DNA of 64,000 bases from Psychroflexus salis (GCF_014640175.1 NZ_BMGL01000007.1:1-64000), one strand, 5' to 3'; shown: positions 55,319 through 63,747, counted from the stretch's first letter. Numbers and translations are program-made. The notes: generated from the sequence alone by a model not told the origin.

Positions 55319-57022
55319 ATGAAATGGACCGCTAAGCCTTCACCTAAAAAAGAAACTATTGCACAGCTTCAAGAAGCACTTCAAGTAGATTACAATATAG
55401 CTTGTTTACTAGCACAACGCAATATTTCAACTTTTCAAGAAGCAAAAGATTTTTTCCGACCCAATCTTAACCAATTGTATTCTCCTTGGTTAATGAAAGG
55501 AATGCAAGTTGCGGTAGAGCGTATTCAAAAAGCAATTATAAGCCAAGAACGTATTTTAATTTATGGAGATTACGATGTAGATGGGACTACGAGCGTGGCG
55601 CTTTTGTATGCTTATTTTAGTAAAATTTATCCGCACATTACACCCTATATTCCCGATCGCTATCAAGAAGGTTATGGTGTTTCTTATCAGGGAATTGATT
55701 TTGCTCATGATAACGAAATTAGCTTAATAATTGCTTTAGATTGCGGCATAAAAGCTATCGAAAAAGTAGCCTATGCTAAAGAAAAAGGTATCGATTTTAT
55801 AATTTGCGACCATCACCGACCTGGAGCTGAAATTCCAGCTGCTGTTGCAGTTTTAGATCCCAAACAAAAAGATTGTAGTTATCCATATAAAGAACTTTGT
55901 GGCTGTGGAGTTGGTTTTAAATTACTGCAAGCTTTTCATGAAAAAGAAAATAAAGAATTTAACGAATTAATTCCATATTTAGATTTGGTTGCCACGGCAA
56001 TAGGTTCAGATATTGTACCGATAACTGGAGAAAATCGCATTCTTGCTTTTCATGGATTAAAACAAATTAATCAAAAACCTAGACCAGGATTTCAAGCTAT
56101 AATTCAGCTTACCAACAAAAAAGAATTAACTATTACCGATGTGGTTTTTATTATTGGTCCGAGAATTAATGCAGCTGGCAGAATGAAACACGGTTTACAT
56201 GCTGTAGAATTACTTATTGAAGAAGACCTACAACAAGCCGAAGAATTTGCTGCTGCTATCGAAAAATACAATGCAGACCGAAGAGAAACCGACCAAAATA
56301 TAACTGCAGAAGCTTTAGCTTTAATTGAAGCAAAACAAGAACAAAAGCAATTTACATCGGTTGTGTATCAGGAACATTGGCATAAGGGTGTAATTGGTAT
56401 TGTGGCTAGCAGGTTAACCGAAACCTATTATCGACCAACCTTGGTGTTTACCAAAAGTGGTGATAAATTAGCTGCTTCAGCACGTTCGGTTAAAGGATTT
56501 GATATTTACAATGCATTAGAAGCAAGCGCTGAGTTTATTGAGCAATTTGGCGGACACAAATACGCTGCAGGTTTAACTTTAGAAGAAAAAAATTATTCAA
56601 AATTTAAAGCTAAGTTCGAAGAAGTAGTAAAAAACAGCATTCAACCTGAGCAGCTTCAACCCAAATTAAATTACGACTTAGAGCTAAATTTAGCAGATAT
56701 TACACCTAAATTTTACCGAATCCTGAAGCAGTTTGCGCCCTTTGGTCCTGGTAATATGAGTCCGTTATTTTACAGTAAAAATTTAAAAGATACAGGCTAC
56801 GCCAAAGGCGTTGGAAAAAATGAAGAACATTTAAAATGCGCAGTTTACCAACACTCAAAGCAAGAAAAATTATCTGCAATTGGTTTTAATTTAGGAAAAC
56901 ATACAGATAAAATTAACCATAAACTTCCGTTTGAAGCCATTTACAGTATCGAAGAAAATGAATGGAATAATAAAATAAACTTGCAGTTGCGTTTGCGTGA
57001 TGTGCGTTTAAAAAACACTTAA
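55319..57022 (+). CDS. recJ: Single-stranded-DNA-specific exonuclease RecJ
   Basis: 567 residues, full length. The DHH phosphoesterase core is seen in IYGDYDVDGTTSVALLY (about 81-97), ALDCGIKAIEKVAYAKEKGI (about 140-159), CDHHRPGAEIPAAVAVLDPK and GPRINAAGRMKHG; the DHHA1 region has GGHKYAAGLTLEE (about 414-426), followed by an OB-fold. It is a 5'-3' ssDNA exonuclease for mismatch repair and RecF-pathway recombination. It is 163 bp after the AddB-like gene. Two ssDNA-processing genes adjacent suggest a repair locus. Confidence 0.96.
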   Translation: MKWTAKPSPKKETIAQLQEALQVDYNIACLLAQRNISTFQEAKDFFRPNLNQLYSPWLMKGMQVAVERIQKAIISQERILIYGDYDVDGTTSVALLYAYFSKIYPHITPYIPDRYQEGYGVSYQGIDFAHDNEISLIIALDCGIKAIEKVAYAKEKGIDFIICDHHRPGAEIPAAVAVLDPKQKDCSYPYKELCGCGVGFKLLQAFHEKENKEFNELIPYLDLVATAIGSDIVPITGENRILAFHGLKQINQKPRPGFQAIIQLTNKKELTITDVVFIIGPRINAAGRMKHGLHAVELLIEEDLQQAEEFAAAIEKYNADRRETDQNITAEALALIEAKQEQKQFTSVVYQEHWHKGVIGIVASRLTETYYRPTLVFTKSGDKLAASARSVKGFDIYNALEASAEFIEQFGGHKYAAGLTLEEKNYSKFKAKFEEVVKNSIQPEQLQPKLNYDLELNLADITPKFYRILKQFAPFGPGNMSPLFYSKNLKDTGYAKGVGKNEEHLKCAVYQHSKQEKLSAIGFNLGKHTDKINHKLPFEAIYSIEENEWNNKINLQLRLRDVRLKNT

Positions 57023-57117
57023 TCACGATTAACAAATAAATTAAAATTAGTATATTAGTGGTATATTTTCAAGTAACTATAAACAAAATTCAGTGGTTTA
57101 GAATAAAAATAATTAGT

Positions 57118-57160
57118 CACGAATACACGAATATGTTTTGTATAAAATTCGTGCATTAGG
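57118..57160. repeat. Dispersed CACGAAT inverted repeat
   Basis: CACGAATACACGAAT (57118-57132) and ATTCGTGCATTAGG (57147-57160) form an imperfect hairpin; a left-half copy is at 33279-33293. It lies in the 155-bp gap after recJ and may act as its 3' hairpin. No U-tract on the plus strand. Confidence 0.6.
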
Positions 57161-57177
57161 GGCACTTTTAAACTGAA

Positions 57178-57399
57178 CTAATCTCTTTCAATAGGTTGAT
57201 CTTCGTACCAATCTTCAAAGGTTTTATCGGTGTTATAGTTATCAATTAAAACCCTGTAAACAGTATAAATTAACAATATCTGACCGATTAAGGTTAGAAA
57301 AAACACCCATGAAAAACTTAAATCCATAGCTGCCATTATACTTACAGTTATCAAAATAAGTGTTGTAATAATTACAAAAGAAATTGCCGAAAGTTTCAT
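57178..57399 (-). CDS. Small membrane protein, unknown function
   Basis: 73 residues with two membrane segments (about 5-25 and 31-50) and an acidic C-terminal tail NTDKTFEDWYEDQPIERD. The opening MKLSAISFVIITTLILITVS and short polar tail are shared by small Bacteroidota envelope proteins, but I recognise no named family. It runs towards recJ, 83 bp downstream of the alkaline phosphatase stop on the same strand. Confidence 0.65.
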   Translation of the reverse strand: MKLSAISFVIITTLILITVSIMAAMDLSFSWVFFLTLIGQILLIYTVYRVLIDNYNTDKTFEDWYEDQPIERD

Positions 57400-57482
57400 A
57401 GCTTTTTTATTTAAAAATAAAACGAAAAGCTTGGAGTAATCTTAAAATAAAATCAATAAACTAAAATTTAACGTATTAAGCA

Positions 57483-58901
57483 TTAGTAAGTTGCAAAATC
57501 TTCAACTTCAGCTGCTTTCAACATAAAATTATGCAAATCTGTATTGCGCACAAACGTATTTAATTGGTCGCTATACGGTCCATACATGGCCAATTCAACA
57601 AAATCACCCGAATGATTTGTGCTAATCCAACCCACCGAATGGTAAGCTTGTTGTATTTCTGATAAGAGCTTAAAAGGTAGCTTTTTATAATTATAAAGTC
57701 CTTGCTCTGGCTTTTCTAAACCTTTGTAATAATCTAAAATAGACTGTGCTTGAGCTTTACTAATTCCGAAGTTATTGGCGTATTCAACTCGTTCACGAAC
57801 TTGTTCTACCGTATCATTTTTTGTAATTTCTTGTAAAATCCAATCATTAGAATGTTTGAAGCTTTGCAAGCGGTCAAAATTTGTATTTACATCTTTTCCG
57901 TACATTATACCAGGGTTCGAGTTTCCATGGTCAGTAGTAATAATTACCAAAGTTTCTTCGTCTTTTTCGGCAAAATTTATAGCTACTTCAACCGCATCAT
58001 CAAAAGCCATTTGGTCGTAAATTAAAGCACCAGCGTCGTTGGCATGCGCTGCCCAATCTACCTTTCCACCTTCAACTTGTAAAACAAAACCTTCTTCTGA
58101 AGACTTCATTACATCGATAGCTTTTTGGGTCATTTCTGCTAAAGTTGGGGTTTGTTTTTCAATAGCTTTATCATTATTTCGATCTAAGCTGTAAGCCAAA
58201 CCACTTGAATCGAAAACACCTAAAAGCTTTGTATTAGCCGAATTAAGCATATCAATTCGGTTGTTTACTACGGTATAATTTTTATCGCTGAAAGCTTGGT
58301 ATAAGTTCTTTCCATCTTTTCGAGAGCTCGTATCAAAATAATCTTGGCCACCGCCTAACATTACACTTAAACCTAAGTTGAGGTATTTTTCGGCTATGCC
58401 TTCTTGGTCGTTTCTACTTGTGCTATTTATACAAAATCCTGCTGGTGTAGCGTGTGTAATTGGAACAGTGGTAACAATTCCTGCTTTTTTCCCAGCCTGT
58501 AAAAATTTTTGCCAAATGGGTTTGTGCTCAACACCACCACGACCTACATTAATTCCACCATTGGGAATGCGATGACCACCACCCCAAGATGAAGCAGCAG
58601 CAGCAGAATCGGTAACCAAAGAACTTTCGGAAGCCATATCCATTAAAGCACGCTGTACTTTGTTATTTCTATACAAATCTAGCCAAACCGAAGCTTTTCC
58701 ATACATGCGTTGTTTTAATGTATCAGCCATAGTTAGTGTTCCTTGGCTCATGCCATCGCTAACTAAAAAGATAATGTTTTTTGCTTTTTTATTGCTAGTT
58801 TGCTCAAGCCTAGTAATTTGCTCTGTTTGATTACACGCACCTAGCAAGCCAACTCCAGCAGTGGCAAGTGCACCATTTTTAAAAAACTTTCTTCGGTTCA
58901 T
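57483..58901 (-). CDS. Alkaline phosphatase (PhoA-type), Tat-exported lipoprotein
   Basis: 472 residues from the ATG at 58901; seven extra residues are open from 58922. MNRRKFFKNGALATAGVGLL followed by GAC combines a twin-arginine signal and a lipobox, so it is probably folded before export and lipid-anchored. The nucleophile serine is in TDSAAAASSWGGG (about 98-110), with LVSDGMSQGTL (metal site 1), VEGGKVDWAAHANDAG (about 278-293) and TTDHGNSNPG (about 322-331) supplying the zinc ligands. It releases phosphate from organic esters. No Pho-box was identified. The 203 bp before its start hold nothing recognisable. Confidence 0.93.
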   Translation of the reverse strand: MNRRKFFKNGALATAGVGLLGACNQTEQITRLEQTSNKKAKNIIFLVSDGMSQGTLTMADTLKQRMYGKASVWLDLYRNNKVQRALMDMASESSLVTDSAAAASSWGGGHRIPNGGINVGRGGVEHKPIWQKFLQAGKKAGIVTTVPITHATPAGFCINSTSRNDQEGIAEKYLNLGLSVMLGGGQDYFDTSSRKDGKNLYQAFSDKNYTVVNNRIDMLNSANTKLLGVFDSSGLAYSLDRNNDKAIEKQTPTLAEMTQKAIDVMKSSEEGFVLQVEGGKVDWAAHANDAGALIYDQMAFDDAVEVAINFAEKDEETLVIITTDHGNSNPGIMYGKDVNTNFDRLQSFKHSNDWILQEITKNDTVEQVRERVEYANNFGISKAQAQSILDYYKGLEKPEQGLYNYKKLPFKLLSEIQQAYHSVGWISTNHSGDFVELAMYGPYSDQLNTFVRNTDLHNFMLKAAEVEDFATY

Positions 58902-59125
58902 TTTATATAGAAATTTATTCAAAATTAATGGAAAATGAATTCATCAAAGTTAAGTTAAGCTTATATATTCCTTATTTTTTTAGAAAATGATAGTTCATTC
59001 TGAATTTTAGCTTATTAAACTTTCAAATTTTAATTACCCAAAAAACACGCATATTTATCTTTTTTTATAACATCAATCAATTGCTCTACATGAGTTGAAA
59101 CCCTAAACTACAACATCTTACCTTT

Positions 59126-59836
59126 TTAAACTTGCGTCTCTACTTTAGTTTGCATACAATTCAATAATTCATTAAAATTCGAAATCACAAAATAATCTTC
59201 TTGCATAATGTCGGTTCGAAATACTTTCTGAAAAACTTCAGCTTCATTAAAAACTAAAAAATTGGCCTTGCCCTCATCAATTTGGTTGGTTTCTCCATAA
59301 GAAGATAAAATTCCAGCACCGTAGGATTTAATTTTTCCTTTTTCTTGAATTACACCAAATTCTATAGTAAACCAATACAACCGCTGTAATTCTAAAAGTT
59401 TCTCTTTATCGTGAATATGAGCTAAACCTAACTTTCCAAATTTGTGAACAAAATTTGAAAAAACCGGTTGACTCAAAAGCGGGATATGTCCAAAAATATC
59501 ATGAAACATATCGGGCTCTTCTAAATAATCTAAGCTGTTTTTATCGCGCAACCAAGTCGAAGAACAAAACTTTTTTTCGGCTAACAACCTAAAAAAATCT
59601 TCCACTTCAATCAATCCAGGAACGACTTCAATTTGCCAGCCAGTAGTATTTTCAAAAAAGGCATTCAATTTGTTGAAATCAGGAATTTCGTCTGCATTCA
59701 AAACCGGTTCCATTTCATTTAAAGCTTTTAAATATAAGCTTGAAGCTTTATTCGGAATGTTTTTTACTTGGCGCTCAAAGAGTGTTTTCCAAACCCATAA
59801 ATCTTCTGTGGTGTAGTTGTTCATTTCTTGTTGCAT
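59126..59836 (-). CDS. phhA: Phenylalanine 4-monooxygenase
   Basis: 236 residues, catalytic domain only, as in bacterial monomeric enzymes. It hydroxylates phenylalanine to tyrosine with tetrahydropterin and O2. The iron facial triad is visible: His in EPDMFHDIFGHIPLLSQP (about 102-119, both histidines) and Glu in RLYWFTIEFGVI (about 149-160). GAGILSSYGE (about 170-179) is the conserved pterin-side loop. An in-frame ATG five codons in (59824) is an alternative start. The preceding 130 bp on this strand form a tyrosine leader-peptide attenuator (separate entries), which implies the enzyme is used to make tyrosine and is switched on when Tyr-tRNA is scarce. Confidence 0.95.
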   Translation of the reverse strand: MQQEMNNYTTEDLWVWKTLFERQVKNIPNKASSLYLKALNEMEPVLNADEIPDFNKLNAFFENTTGWQIEVVPGLIEVEDFFRLLAEKKFCSSTWLRDKNSLDYLEEPDMFHDIFGHIPLLSQPVFSNFVHKFGKLGLAHIHDKEKLLELQRLYWFTIEFGVIQEKGKIKSYGAGILSSYGETNQIDEGKANFLVFNEAEVFQKVFRTDIMQEDYFVISNFNELLNCMQTKVETQV

Positions 59837-59853
59837 AAGGCTTTAAAATAAAA

Positions 59854-59881
59854 AATCCCGACTCTAAGTAGAATCGGGATT
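59854..59881 (-). terminator. Intrinsic terminator of the phhA attenuator
   Basis: 12-bp stem (one G-U pair), loop ACTT (59866-59869), then TTTTATTTT on the minus strand to 59845. It ends 9 nt before the phhA ATG, so it would stop transcription before the structural gene. Confidence 0.9.
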
Positions 59882-59902
59882 AAGTTTATAATTTACATAC
59901 AA

Positions 59903-59965
59903 CTATTCCATTCTACTTATTTCGGCAGATTGATAATAGTAATATGTTTTGTTATTTTTTTTCAT
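59903..59965 (-). CDS. phhA leader peptide with four consecutive tyrosines
   Basis: 20 codons plus TAG: MKKNNKTYYYYQSAEISRME. The Tyr codons are TAT TAC TAT TAT. The start ATG follows the -7 box by 7 nt, so the transcript is probably leaderless or nearly so, which is common in Bacteroidota. The A-rich first codons fit their initiation style. Segment 2 of the antiterminator occupies codons 16-19. Too short to be reported by most gene finders. Confidence 0.85.
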   Translation of the reverse strand: MKKNNKTYYYYQSAEISRME

Positions 59966-59980
59966 TTCGGTTCAAAAGTA

Positions 59981-60324
59981 TATTTTATTTCAACTCACTA
60001 AAATAAATTGTTGAATTGATTTTAATTTTTAACAAATGTCGATGCTTAATTCGTGGCGCATGTTCTTCAAAAACCGACTAATTTTAGTTTTTGGAGTTTC
60101 ACTTATAAGGGAGGGATATTTTTATTTTGTTTCAAGTTCGAGCGGAGTCGAGATGTGGATGGTTCTCGACTCCGCTCGATACTAAAACAAAAAAGACAAT
60201 TGATTAAATAGCATCGGCGGTGCACTTCTACAAGAAATGGTTATCGAGAACTGCGTTTTTGTGTTCCGTATTTCTTGATAATGCTCCAAGGCTTGACTTA
60301 CAAAGAATTAGCAACATATTTGCT
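59981..60324. repeat. Gene-free region with a perfect 16-bp dispersed hairpin
   Basis: The arms TCGAGCGGAGTCGAGA (60138-60153) and its exact complement (60164-60179) around a 10-nt loop form the best-preserved copy of the hairpin family found near recQ. From 60200 to 60290 the plus strand has an open stretch whose conceptual translation has no start codon in a sensible place and no family I recognise. A TTATCGAGAA / TTCTTGATAA near-palindrome is also here. Nothing else is supported. Confidence 0.75.
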
Positions 60325-60795
60325 TTACGGCAATAAAACTTTATCTATTACATGAATTACACCATTGCACTGATTTACATCTGCAATAGTCACAGTCGCT
60401 ACATTACCCGCTGCATCTTTAATTTTTACGGCATTACCGTCTAACATCAAAGTTAAAGTTCCGCCTTGTACGGTTTTGATTTGAGCTTTTCCATTTCCTT
60501 TTTTTATAGCAGCTACAACATCTTTAGTTTTATAATCGCCAGCAATGATATGGTAAGTTAATACCACTTGAAGTTTAGCTTTGTTTTTTGGTTTTGGTAA
60601 ACTTTCTAAAGTTCCTTTAGGTAAAGCATCAAAAGCTTTATTTATGGGTGCAAAAACAGTAAAAGGACCATCACTAGATAAAGTTTCAACTAAATCTGCC
60701 GCCTTTACCGCTGCAACTAAGGTAGTGTGATCTTTTGAGTTTACTGCGTTTTCAACAATTTTTTTAGTAGGATACATTTCAGCTACACCAATCAT
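60325..60795 (-). CDS. Fasciclin-domain protein that has lost its signal peptide
   Basis: 156 residues from the first usable ATG (60795). One fasciclin (FAS1) domain is complete: TVFAPINKAFDALPKGTLES (about 44-63), VVLTYHIIAGDYKTKDVVAA (about 72-91) and the terminal NGVIHVIDKVLLP (about 144-156). FAS1 proteins are secreted adhesion domains, but this frame begins without an export signal. The missing signal peptide is present just upstream in the same frame, broken by one TAA (next entry). As it stands the product would be cytosolic and probably non-functional, or the base is a sequencing error. Confidence 0.85.
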   Translation of the reverse strand: MIGVAEMYPTKKIVENAVNSKDHTTLVAAVKAADLVETLSSDGPFTVFAPINKAFDALPKGTLESLPKPKNKAKLQVVLTYHIIAGDYKTKDVVAAIKKGNGKAQIKTVQGGTLTLMLDGNAVKIKDAAGNVATVTIADVNQCNGVIHVIDKVLLP

Positions 60796-60870
60796 ATTAG
60801 TTTGTCCAAAGCTTAGTTATGTTACCACTAAACTTAAAATCATTACAAAATTAAATCTTGCATTTTTCAT
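60796..60870 (-). pseudogene. Interrupted signal peptide of the fasciclin gene (in-frame TAA)
   Basis: From the ATG at 60870 the frame reads MKNARFNFVMILSLVVT, stop, LSFGQTN and then joins MIGVAEM of the fasciclin ORF. This is a textbook signal peptide with an AxA-like/FGQ cleavage site, cut by TAA at 60817-60819 in the hydrophobic core. Changing one base (for example TTA or CAA) would restore a full secreted protein. No frameshift is needed. Confidence 0.82.
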
Positions 60871-61002
60871 AGTTATTATTTTTTATGTTCAATTTACTTA
60901 CGTAAGATTTAAACAGGAGGTTCATAAATTTCAAATGAGCTCACTCTAAGTAAATAACATTAGATTTTACAGTTAAAAAAAGGATTTAATTTTAGCAAAA
61001 AC

Positions 61003-62541
61003 CTAAATCTTCAACTCCATCCCAGGCTGTAAACGAATACTTTTGAGTTGATTTTTTTCTTTGATTTCCTTGATGCTTACTTCTGGAAATTTGCGAGCAA
61101 TTTTCCACAAAGAATCGCCTTGTTGAACGATGTAGGTTTGAAAATTTTCATCTGCAGAAGTTTCTTTTTCAGCTGAAATATTTTTTTCTTCTTTGGAAGT
61201 ATGTTGCGTTTCAGTTGAAGCTACAGCTGTTAAATTTTTAGGATGAATACGCAACCGCTGGCCAATACGCAACCGATCGGAACGCAAATTATTCCATCGC
61301 TTAATATTGCTTACCCGAACTCCGTATCGGTTGGCAATGCTTCCTAAAAAATCGCCTGACCGTACACGATACGTAATTTGGTCAGAAGTTTTTACATAAG
61401 CAGGAAGTTGTTTTTTTTCGGCAGATAGTTGAAATTCTTGATAGCCATAAATTTCATCTTCATTGCTTACAAAAACACCGGTTTCTAGTAAAGGCAAACG
61501 CAAATAGTAATTTCGTTCAGCATCATCGGGAACTATGCCCAATTTATAACTCGGATTTAAAAACTGAAGCCAAGTTTCGTCTATGTTTAAATATTGGGCT
61601 ACTTTTTCTAATTCTAATAATCCTTTGGTTTGAATGGTATCTGTAGTGAAGTAACTTTCAGGTGGAATTGCTTTTGAAAACCCATGTGCTTCAGCATATT
61701 CAAACAAATACATTACAGCTTGAAATGAAGGAACATAACCCGCTGTTTCTCTTGGTAAATAGCGTCTTATTTCCCAATAATTCGTTTTTCCACCACTTCT
61801 TCTTATGGCCTTATTTACATTTCCTGGGCCGGAATTGTAAGCGGCTAAAGCCAAATCCCAATCGCCAAAAATACCATAGAGTTGCTTCAAATATTTCGCA
61901 GCAGCTTCAGTTGATTTTATAGGATCCATGCGTTCGTCGACATAACTGCTCACTTCTAAATCCATCATTCTGCCAGTAGGATACATAAACTGCCAAATAC
62001 CGGTGGCACCAACTGGCGATTTCGCCTTAGGGTTTAAAGCCGATTCTACTACCGCTAAATATTTCATTTCAAGTGGAATGTTGTATCGATCAAAAACTTC
62101 TTCAAATAAAGGAAAGTAAAAATGACTTAGCTCAATTAAATCTTGTGTGGTTTTGGCATCTCTTCCTAAATAGAAACCAATTACACTTGCCAAACTTGAT
62201 GTATATTCAATATCAAATGGAGTTCTTTTGTTTAATTCGTTTATTCTTTCTTTTAGGACTTGATCTTCAACTTCTAATAAAAAAGTATCTTGTATAGCTA
62301 ACTTTCTTGCCTTTTCAACTTCATTAAAAAGTAAATTATTGTTTAGTTTATTTTTCCAAACCGAATCTAACACAATGCTTTTTCGATAATCTTGAAGCAC
62401 CATTTTAAACTGATTCTCATAAATTTCATTATAAATAATATAATCGTCTACTCGGTTTGCTTTAGAAAGTTTAGTTTTATTTTGAGCTTGTAGAGCTGTT
62501 AAACTCAATAAAGTTATACAGCTTATAAAAAGAATACGCAT
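61003..62541 (-). CDS. MltD-like lytic transglycosylase with two LysM domains
   Basis: 512 residues. A signal peptide (about 1-19, SLTALQAQ) precedes a lytic transglycosylase domain (about 110-260) with the catalytic glutamate in VVESALNPKAKSPVGATGIW (about 163-182), then MYPTGR and AAYNSGPGNV (about 234-243). Two LysM modules follow: YRVRSGDFLGSIANRYGVRV (about 390-432) and YIVQQGDSLWKIARKFPEVS (about 468-512), separated by a Thr/Glu-rich linker. It cleaves peptidoglycan to 1,6-anhydro products in the periplasm. Transcribed towards the fasciclin gene with a 132-bp gap to its signal-peptide start. Confidence 0.95.
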   Translation of the reverse strand: MRILFISCITLLSLTALQAQNKTKLSKANRVDDYIIYNEIYENQFKMVLQDYRKSIVLDSVWKNKLNNNLLFNEVEKARKLAIQDTFLLEVEDQVLKERINELNKRTPFDIEYTSSLASVIGFYLGRDAKTTQDLIELSHFYFPLFEEVFDRYNIPLEMKYLAVVESALNPKAKSPVGATGIWQFMYPTGRMMDLEVSSYVDERMDPIKSTEAAAKYLKQLYGIFGDWDLALAAYNSGPGNVNKAIRRSGGKTNYWEIRRYLPRETAGYVPSFQAVMYLFEYAEAHGFSKAIPPESYFTTDTIQTKGLLELEKVAQYLNIDETWLQFLNPSYKLGIVPDDAERNYYLRLPLLETGVFVSNEDEIYGYQEFQLSAEKKQLPAYVKTSDQITYRVRSGDFLGSIANRYGVRVSNIKRWNNLRSDRLRIGQRLRIHPKNLTAVASTETQHTSKEEKNISAEKETSADENFQTYIVQQGDSLWKIARKFPEVSIKEIKEKNQLKSIRLQPGMELKI

Positions 62542-62709
62542 GGGGAATTTTTGTCAATTTAAGTTTACAATAATATTACATTCAACTATAAATTCAATAG
62601 ATTTAGTTTATTATTCACGTTTATAATCTGCACCTTAAATAAGCCCTATTTTTTTAATAAAAAGGAATGTAGACATCTAAAAGCTATTATTTTTGTAAAA
62701 AAATAGAAA

Positions 62710-63747
62710 ATGAGCAAGTCGTATTCTTTAAAGATAAAAGATATAATAAGAGAAACTGAAAAAGCGGTGCAATTGGTTTTTGAAGTACCCCAAGCGCTTA
62801 AGGAAGAATTTAAGTTTAAATCGGGTCAATATGTAAATTTAGAAACGAAAATAAAAGGCGAAACCGTTAGAAGATCATACTCTATTTGTGCTTCACCTAA
62901 TGAAGACTTAGCTGTAGCCATTAAAGAATTAGAAGGTGGAATCTTTTCTTCTTATGCCAATCAAGATTTAAAAGTTGGAGAACCAGTAGATGTTTTTTCT
63001 CCAGAAGGAAACTTTTTACTTGAAGCTTCAGAGAAAGAAACTACTTACATTGCTTTTGCAGCGGGTAGCGGAATTACACCGATTCTTTCTATGATTAAAA
63101 CAATTCTTAAAGAAGGCAAACACAAATTTGTATTGGTATATGGAAATCGTTCTCCTAAAGAAACCATGTTTTTGGAAGAATTATTGAGTTTACAACAACA
63201 GCATCCTGAACGTTTTTTTGTGGAATATATATATAGCAGAAAACAAGCTGAAAATTACACATTTGGAAGAATAGAAAGGTCTACCATTAATTATGTATTA
63301 AAAAATAAATATGCGAATGTAACTTTTAAGCAATATTTGCTTTGTGGTCCTGAAGAAATGATTTACAACACCCAAGAAGTTTTACAAGAAAACGGAGTAG
63401 AAAAAGATGCCATTGCTTTTGAATTATTTCATTCAACCGAAGAAGGCGAAGATGTTGCTAAAGAAGGTTTTTCTGAAATTGAAGTTCGTGTAGACGATGA
63501 GACTTATACATTTAGTATGAATCAGCAAGATGTTATTTTAGATGCGGCATTACATGAAGACATCGACGCGCCCTACTCTTGCCAAGGTGGGATTTGTAGT
63601 AGTTGCGTAGCTAAAGTAGTAGAAGGCCAAGCTAAAATGCGAAAAAATCAAATTTTAACCGATGAAGAAGTTGAAGATGGGCTAATTTTAACTTGCCAAG
63701 CGCATCCAACTTCAGCCAAAATAATTATCGATTTTGATGATGTATAG
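62710..63747 (+). CDS. FAD/NAD(P)H reductase with C-terminal 2Fe-2S ferredoxin domain
   Basis: 345 residues. An FAD-binding beta-barrel (about 1-100) with RRSYSICASPNE (about 57-68), an NAD(P) domain (about 105-230) with AFAAGSGITPILSMIK (about 117-132), and a plant-type ferredoxin domain (about 260-345) with PYSCQGGICSSCVAKV (about 294-309) and a final LTCQAHP cysteine: four Cys ligands for a 2Fe-2S cluster. This domain order is that of PaaE/hydroxylase reductases and stand-alone ferredoxin-NADP reductases in Bacteroidota. Its electron acceptor is unknown; AlkB in this window is one candidate by analogy only. The start ATG at 62710 follows a short AT-rich leader. Confidence 0.9.
   Translation: MSKSYSLKIKDIIRETEKAVQLVFEVPQALKEEFKFKSGQYVNLETKIKGETVRRSYSICASPNEDLAVAIKELEGGIFSSYANQDLKVGEPVDVFSPEGNFLLEASEKETTYIAFAAGSGITPILSMIKTILKEGKHKFVLVYGNRSPKETMFLEELLSLQQQHPERFFVEYIYSRKQAENYTFGRIERSTINYVLKNKYANVTFKQYLLCGPEEMIYNTQEVLQENGVEKDAIAFELFHSTEEGEDVAKEGFSEIEVRVDDETYTFSMNQQDVILDAALHEDIDAPYSCQGGICSSCVAKVVEGQAKMRKNQILTDEEVEDGLILTCQAHPTSAKIIIDFDDV

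Larger units (their letters stand above)
59845..59980 (-). promoter_or_regulatory. Tyrosine-responsive transcription attenuator of phhA
   Basis: In minus-strand order: a -7 box TACTTTTG (59973-59980); a leader ORF (59903-59965) with four Tyr codons (59933-59944); segment 2, TAAGTAGAAT (59910-59919), inside the last codons; and a terminator (arms 59870-59881 and 59854-59865). Segment 2 is the exact reverse complement of ATTCTACTTA (59865-59874), which is the inner half of the terminator's 5' arm plus loop. The two pairings exclude each other. The gap of 13 nt between the last Tyr codon and segment 2 equals a stalled ribosome's downstream footprint. This is the classical antiterminator design, inferred from sequence only. 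Confidence 0.88.

Noticed and set aside
60200-60330. Plus-strand open stretch with protein-like translation before the fasciclin gene
   Set aside because: No credible start codon or family; it runs into the complement of the fasciclin gene. The TTATCGAGAA/TTCTTGATAA near-palindrome in it has no U-tract or known role.
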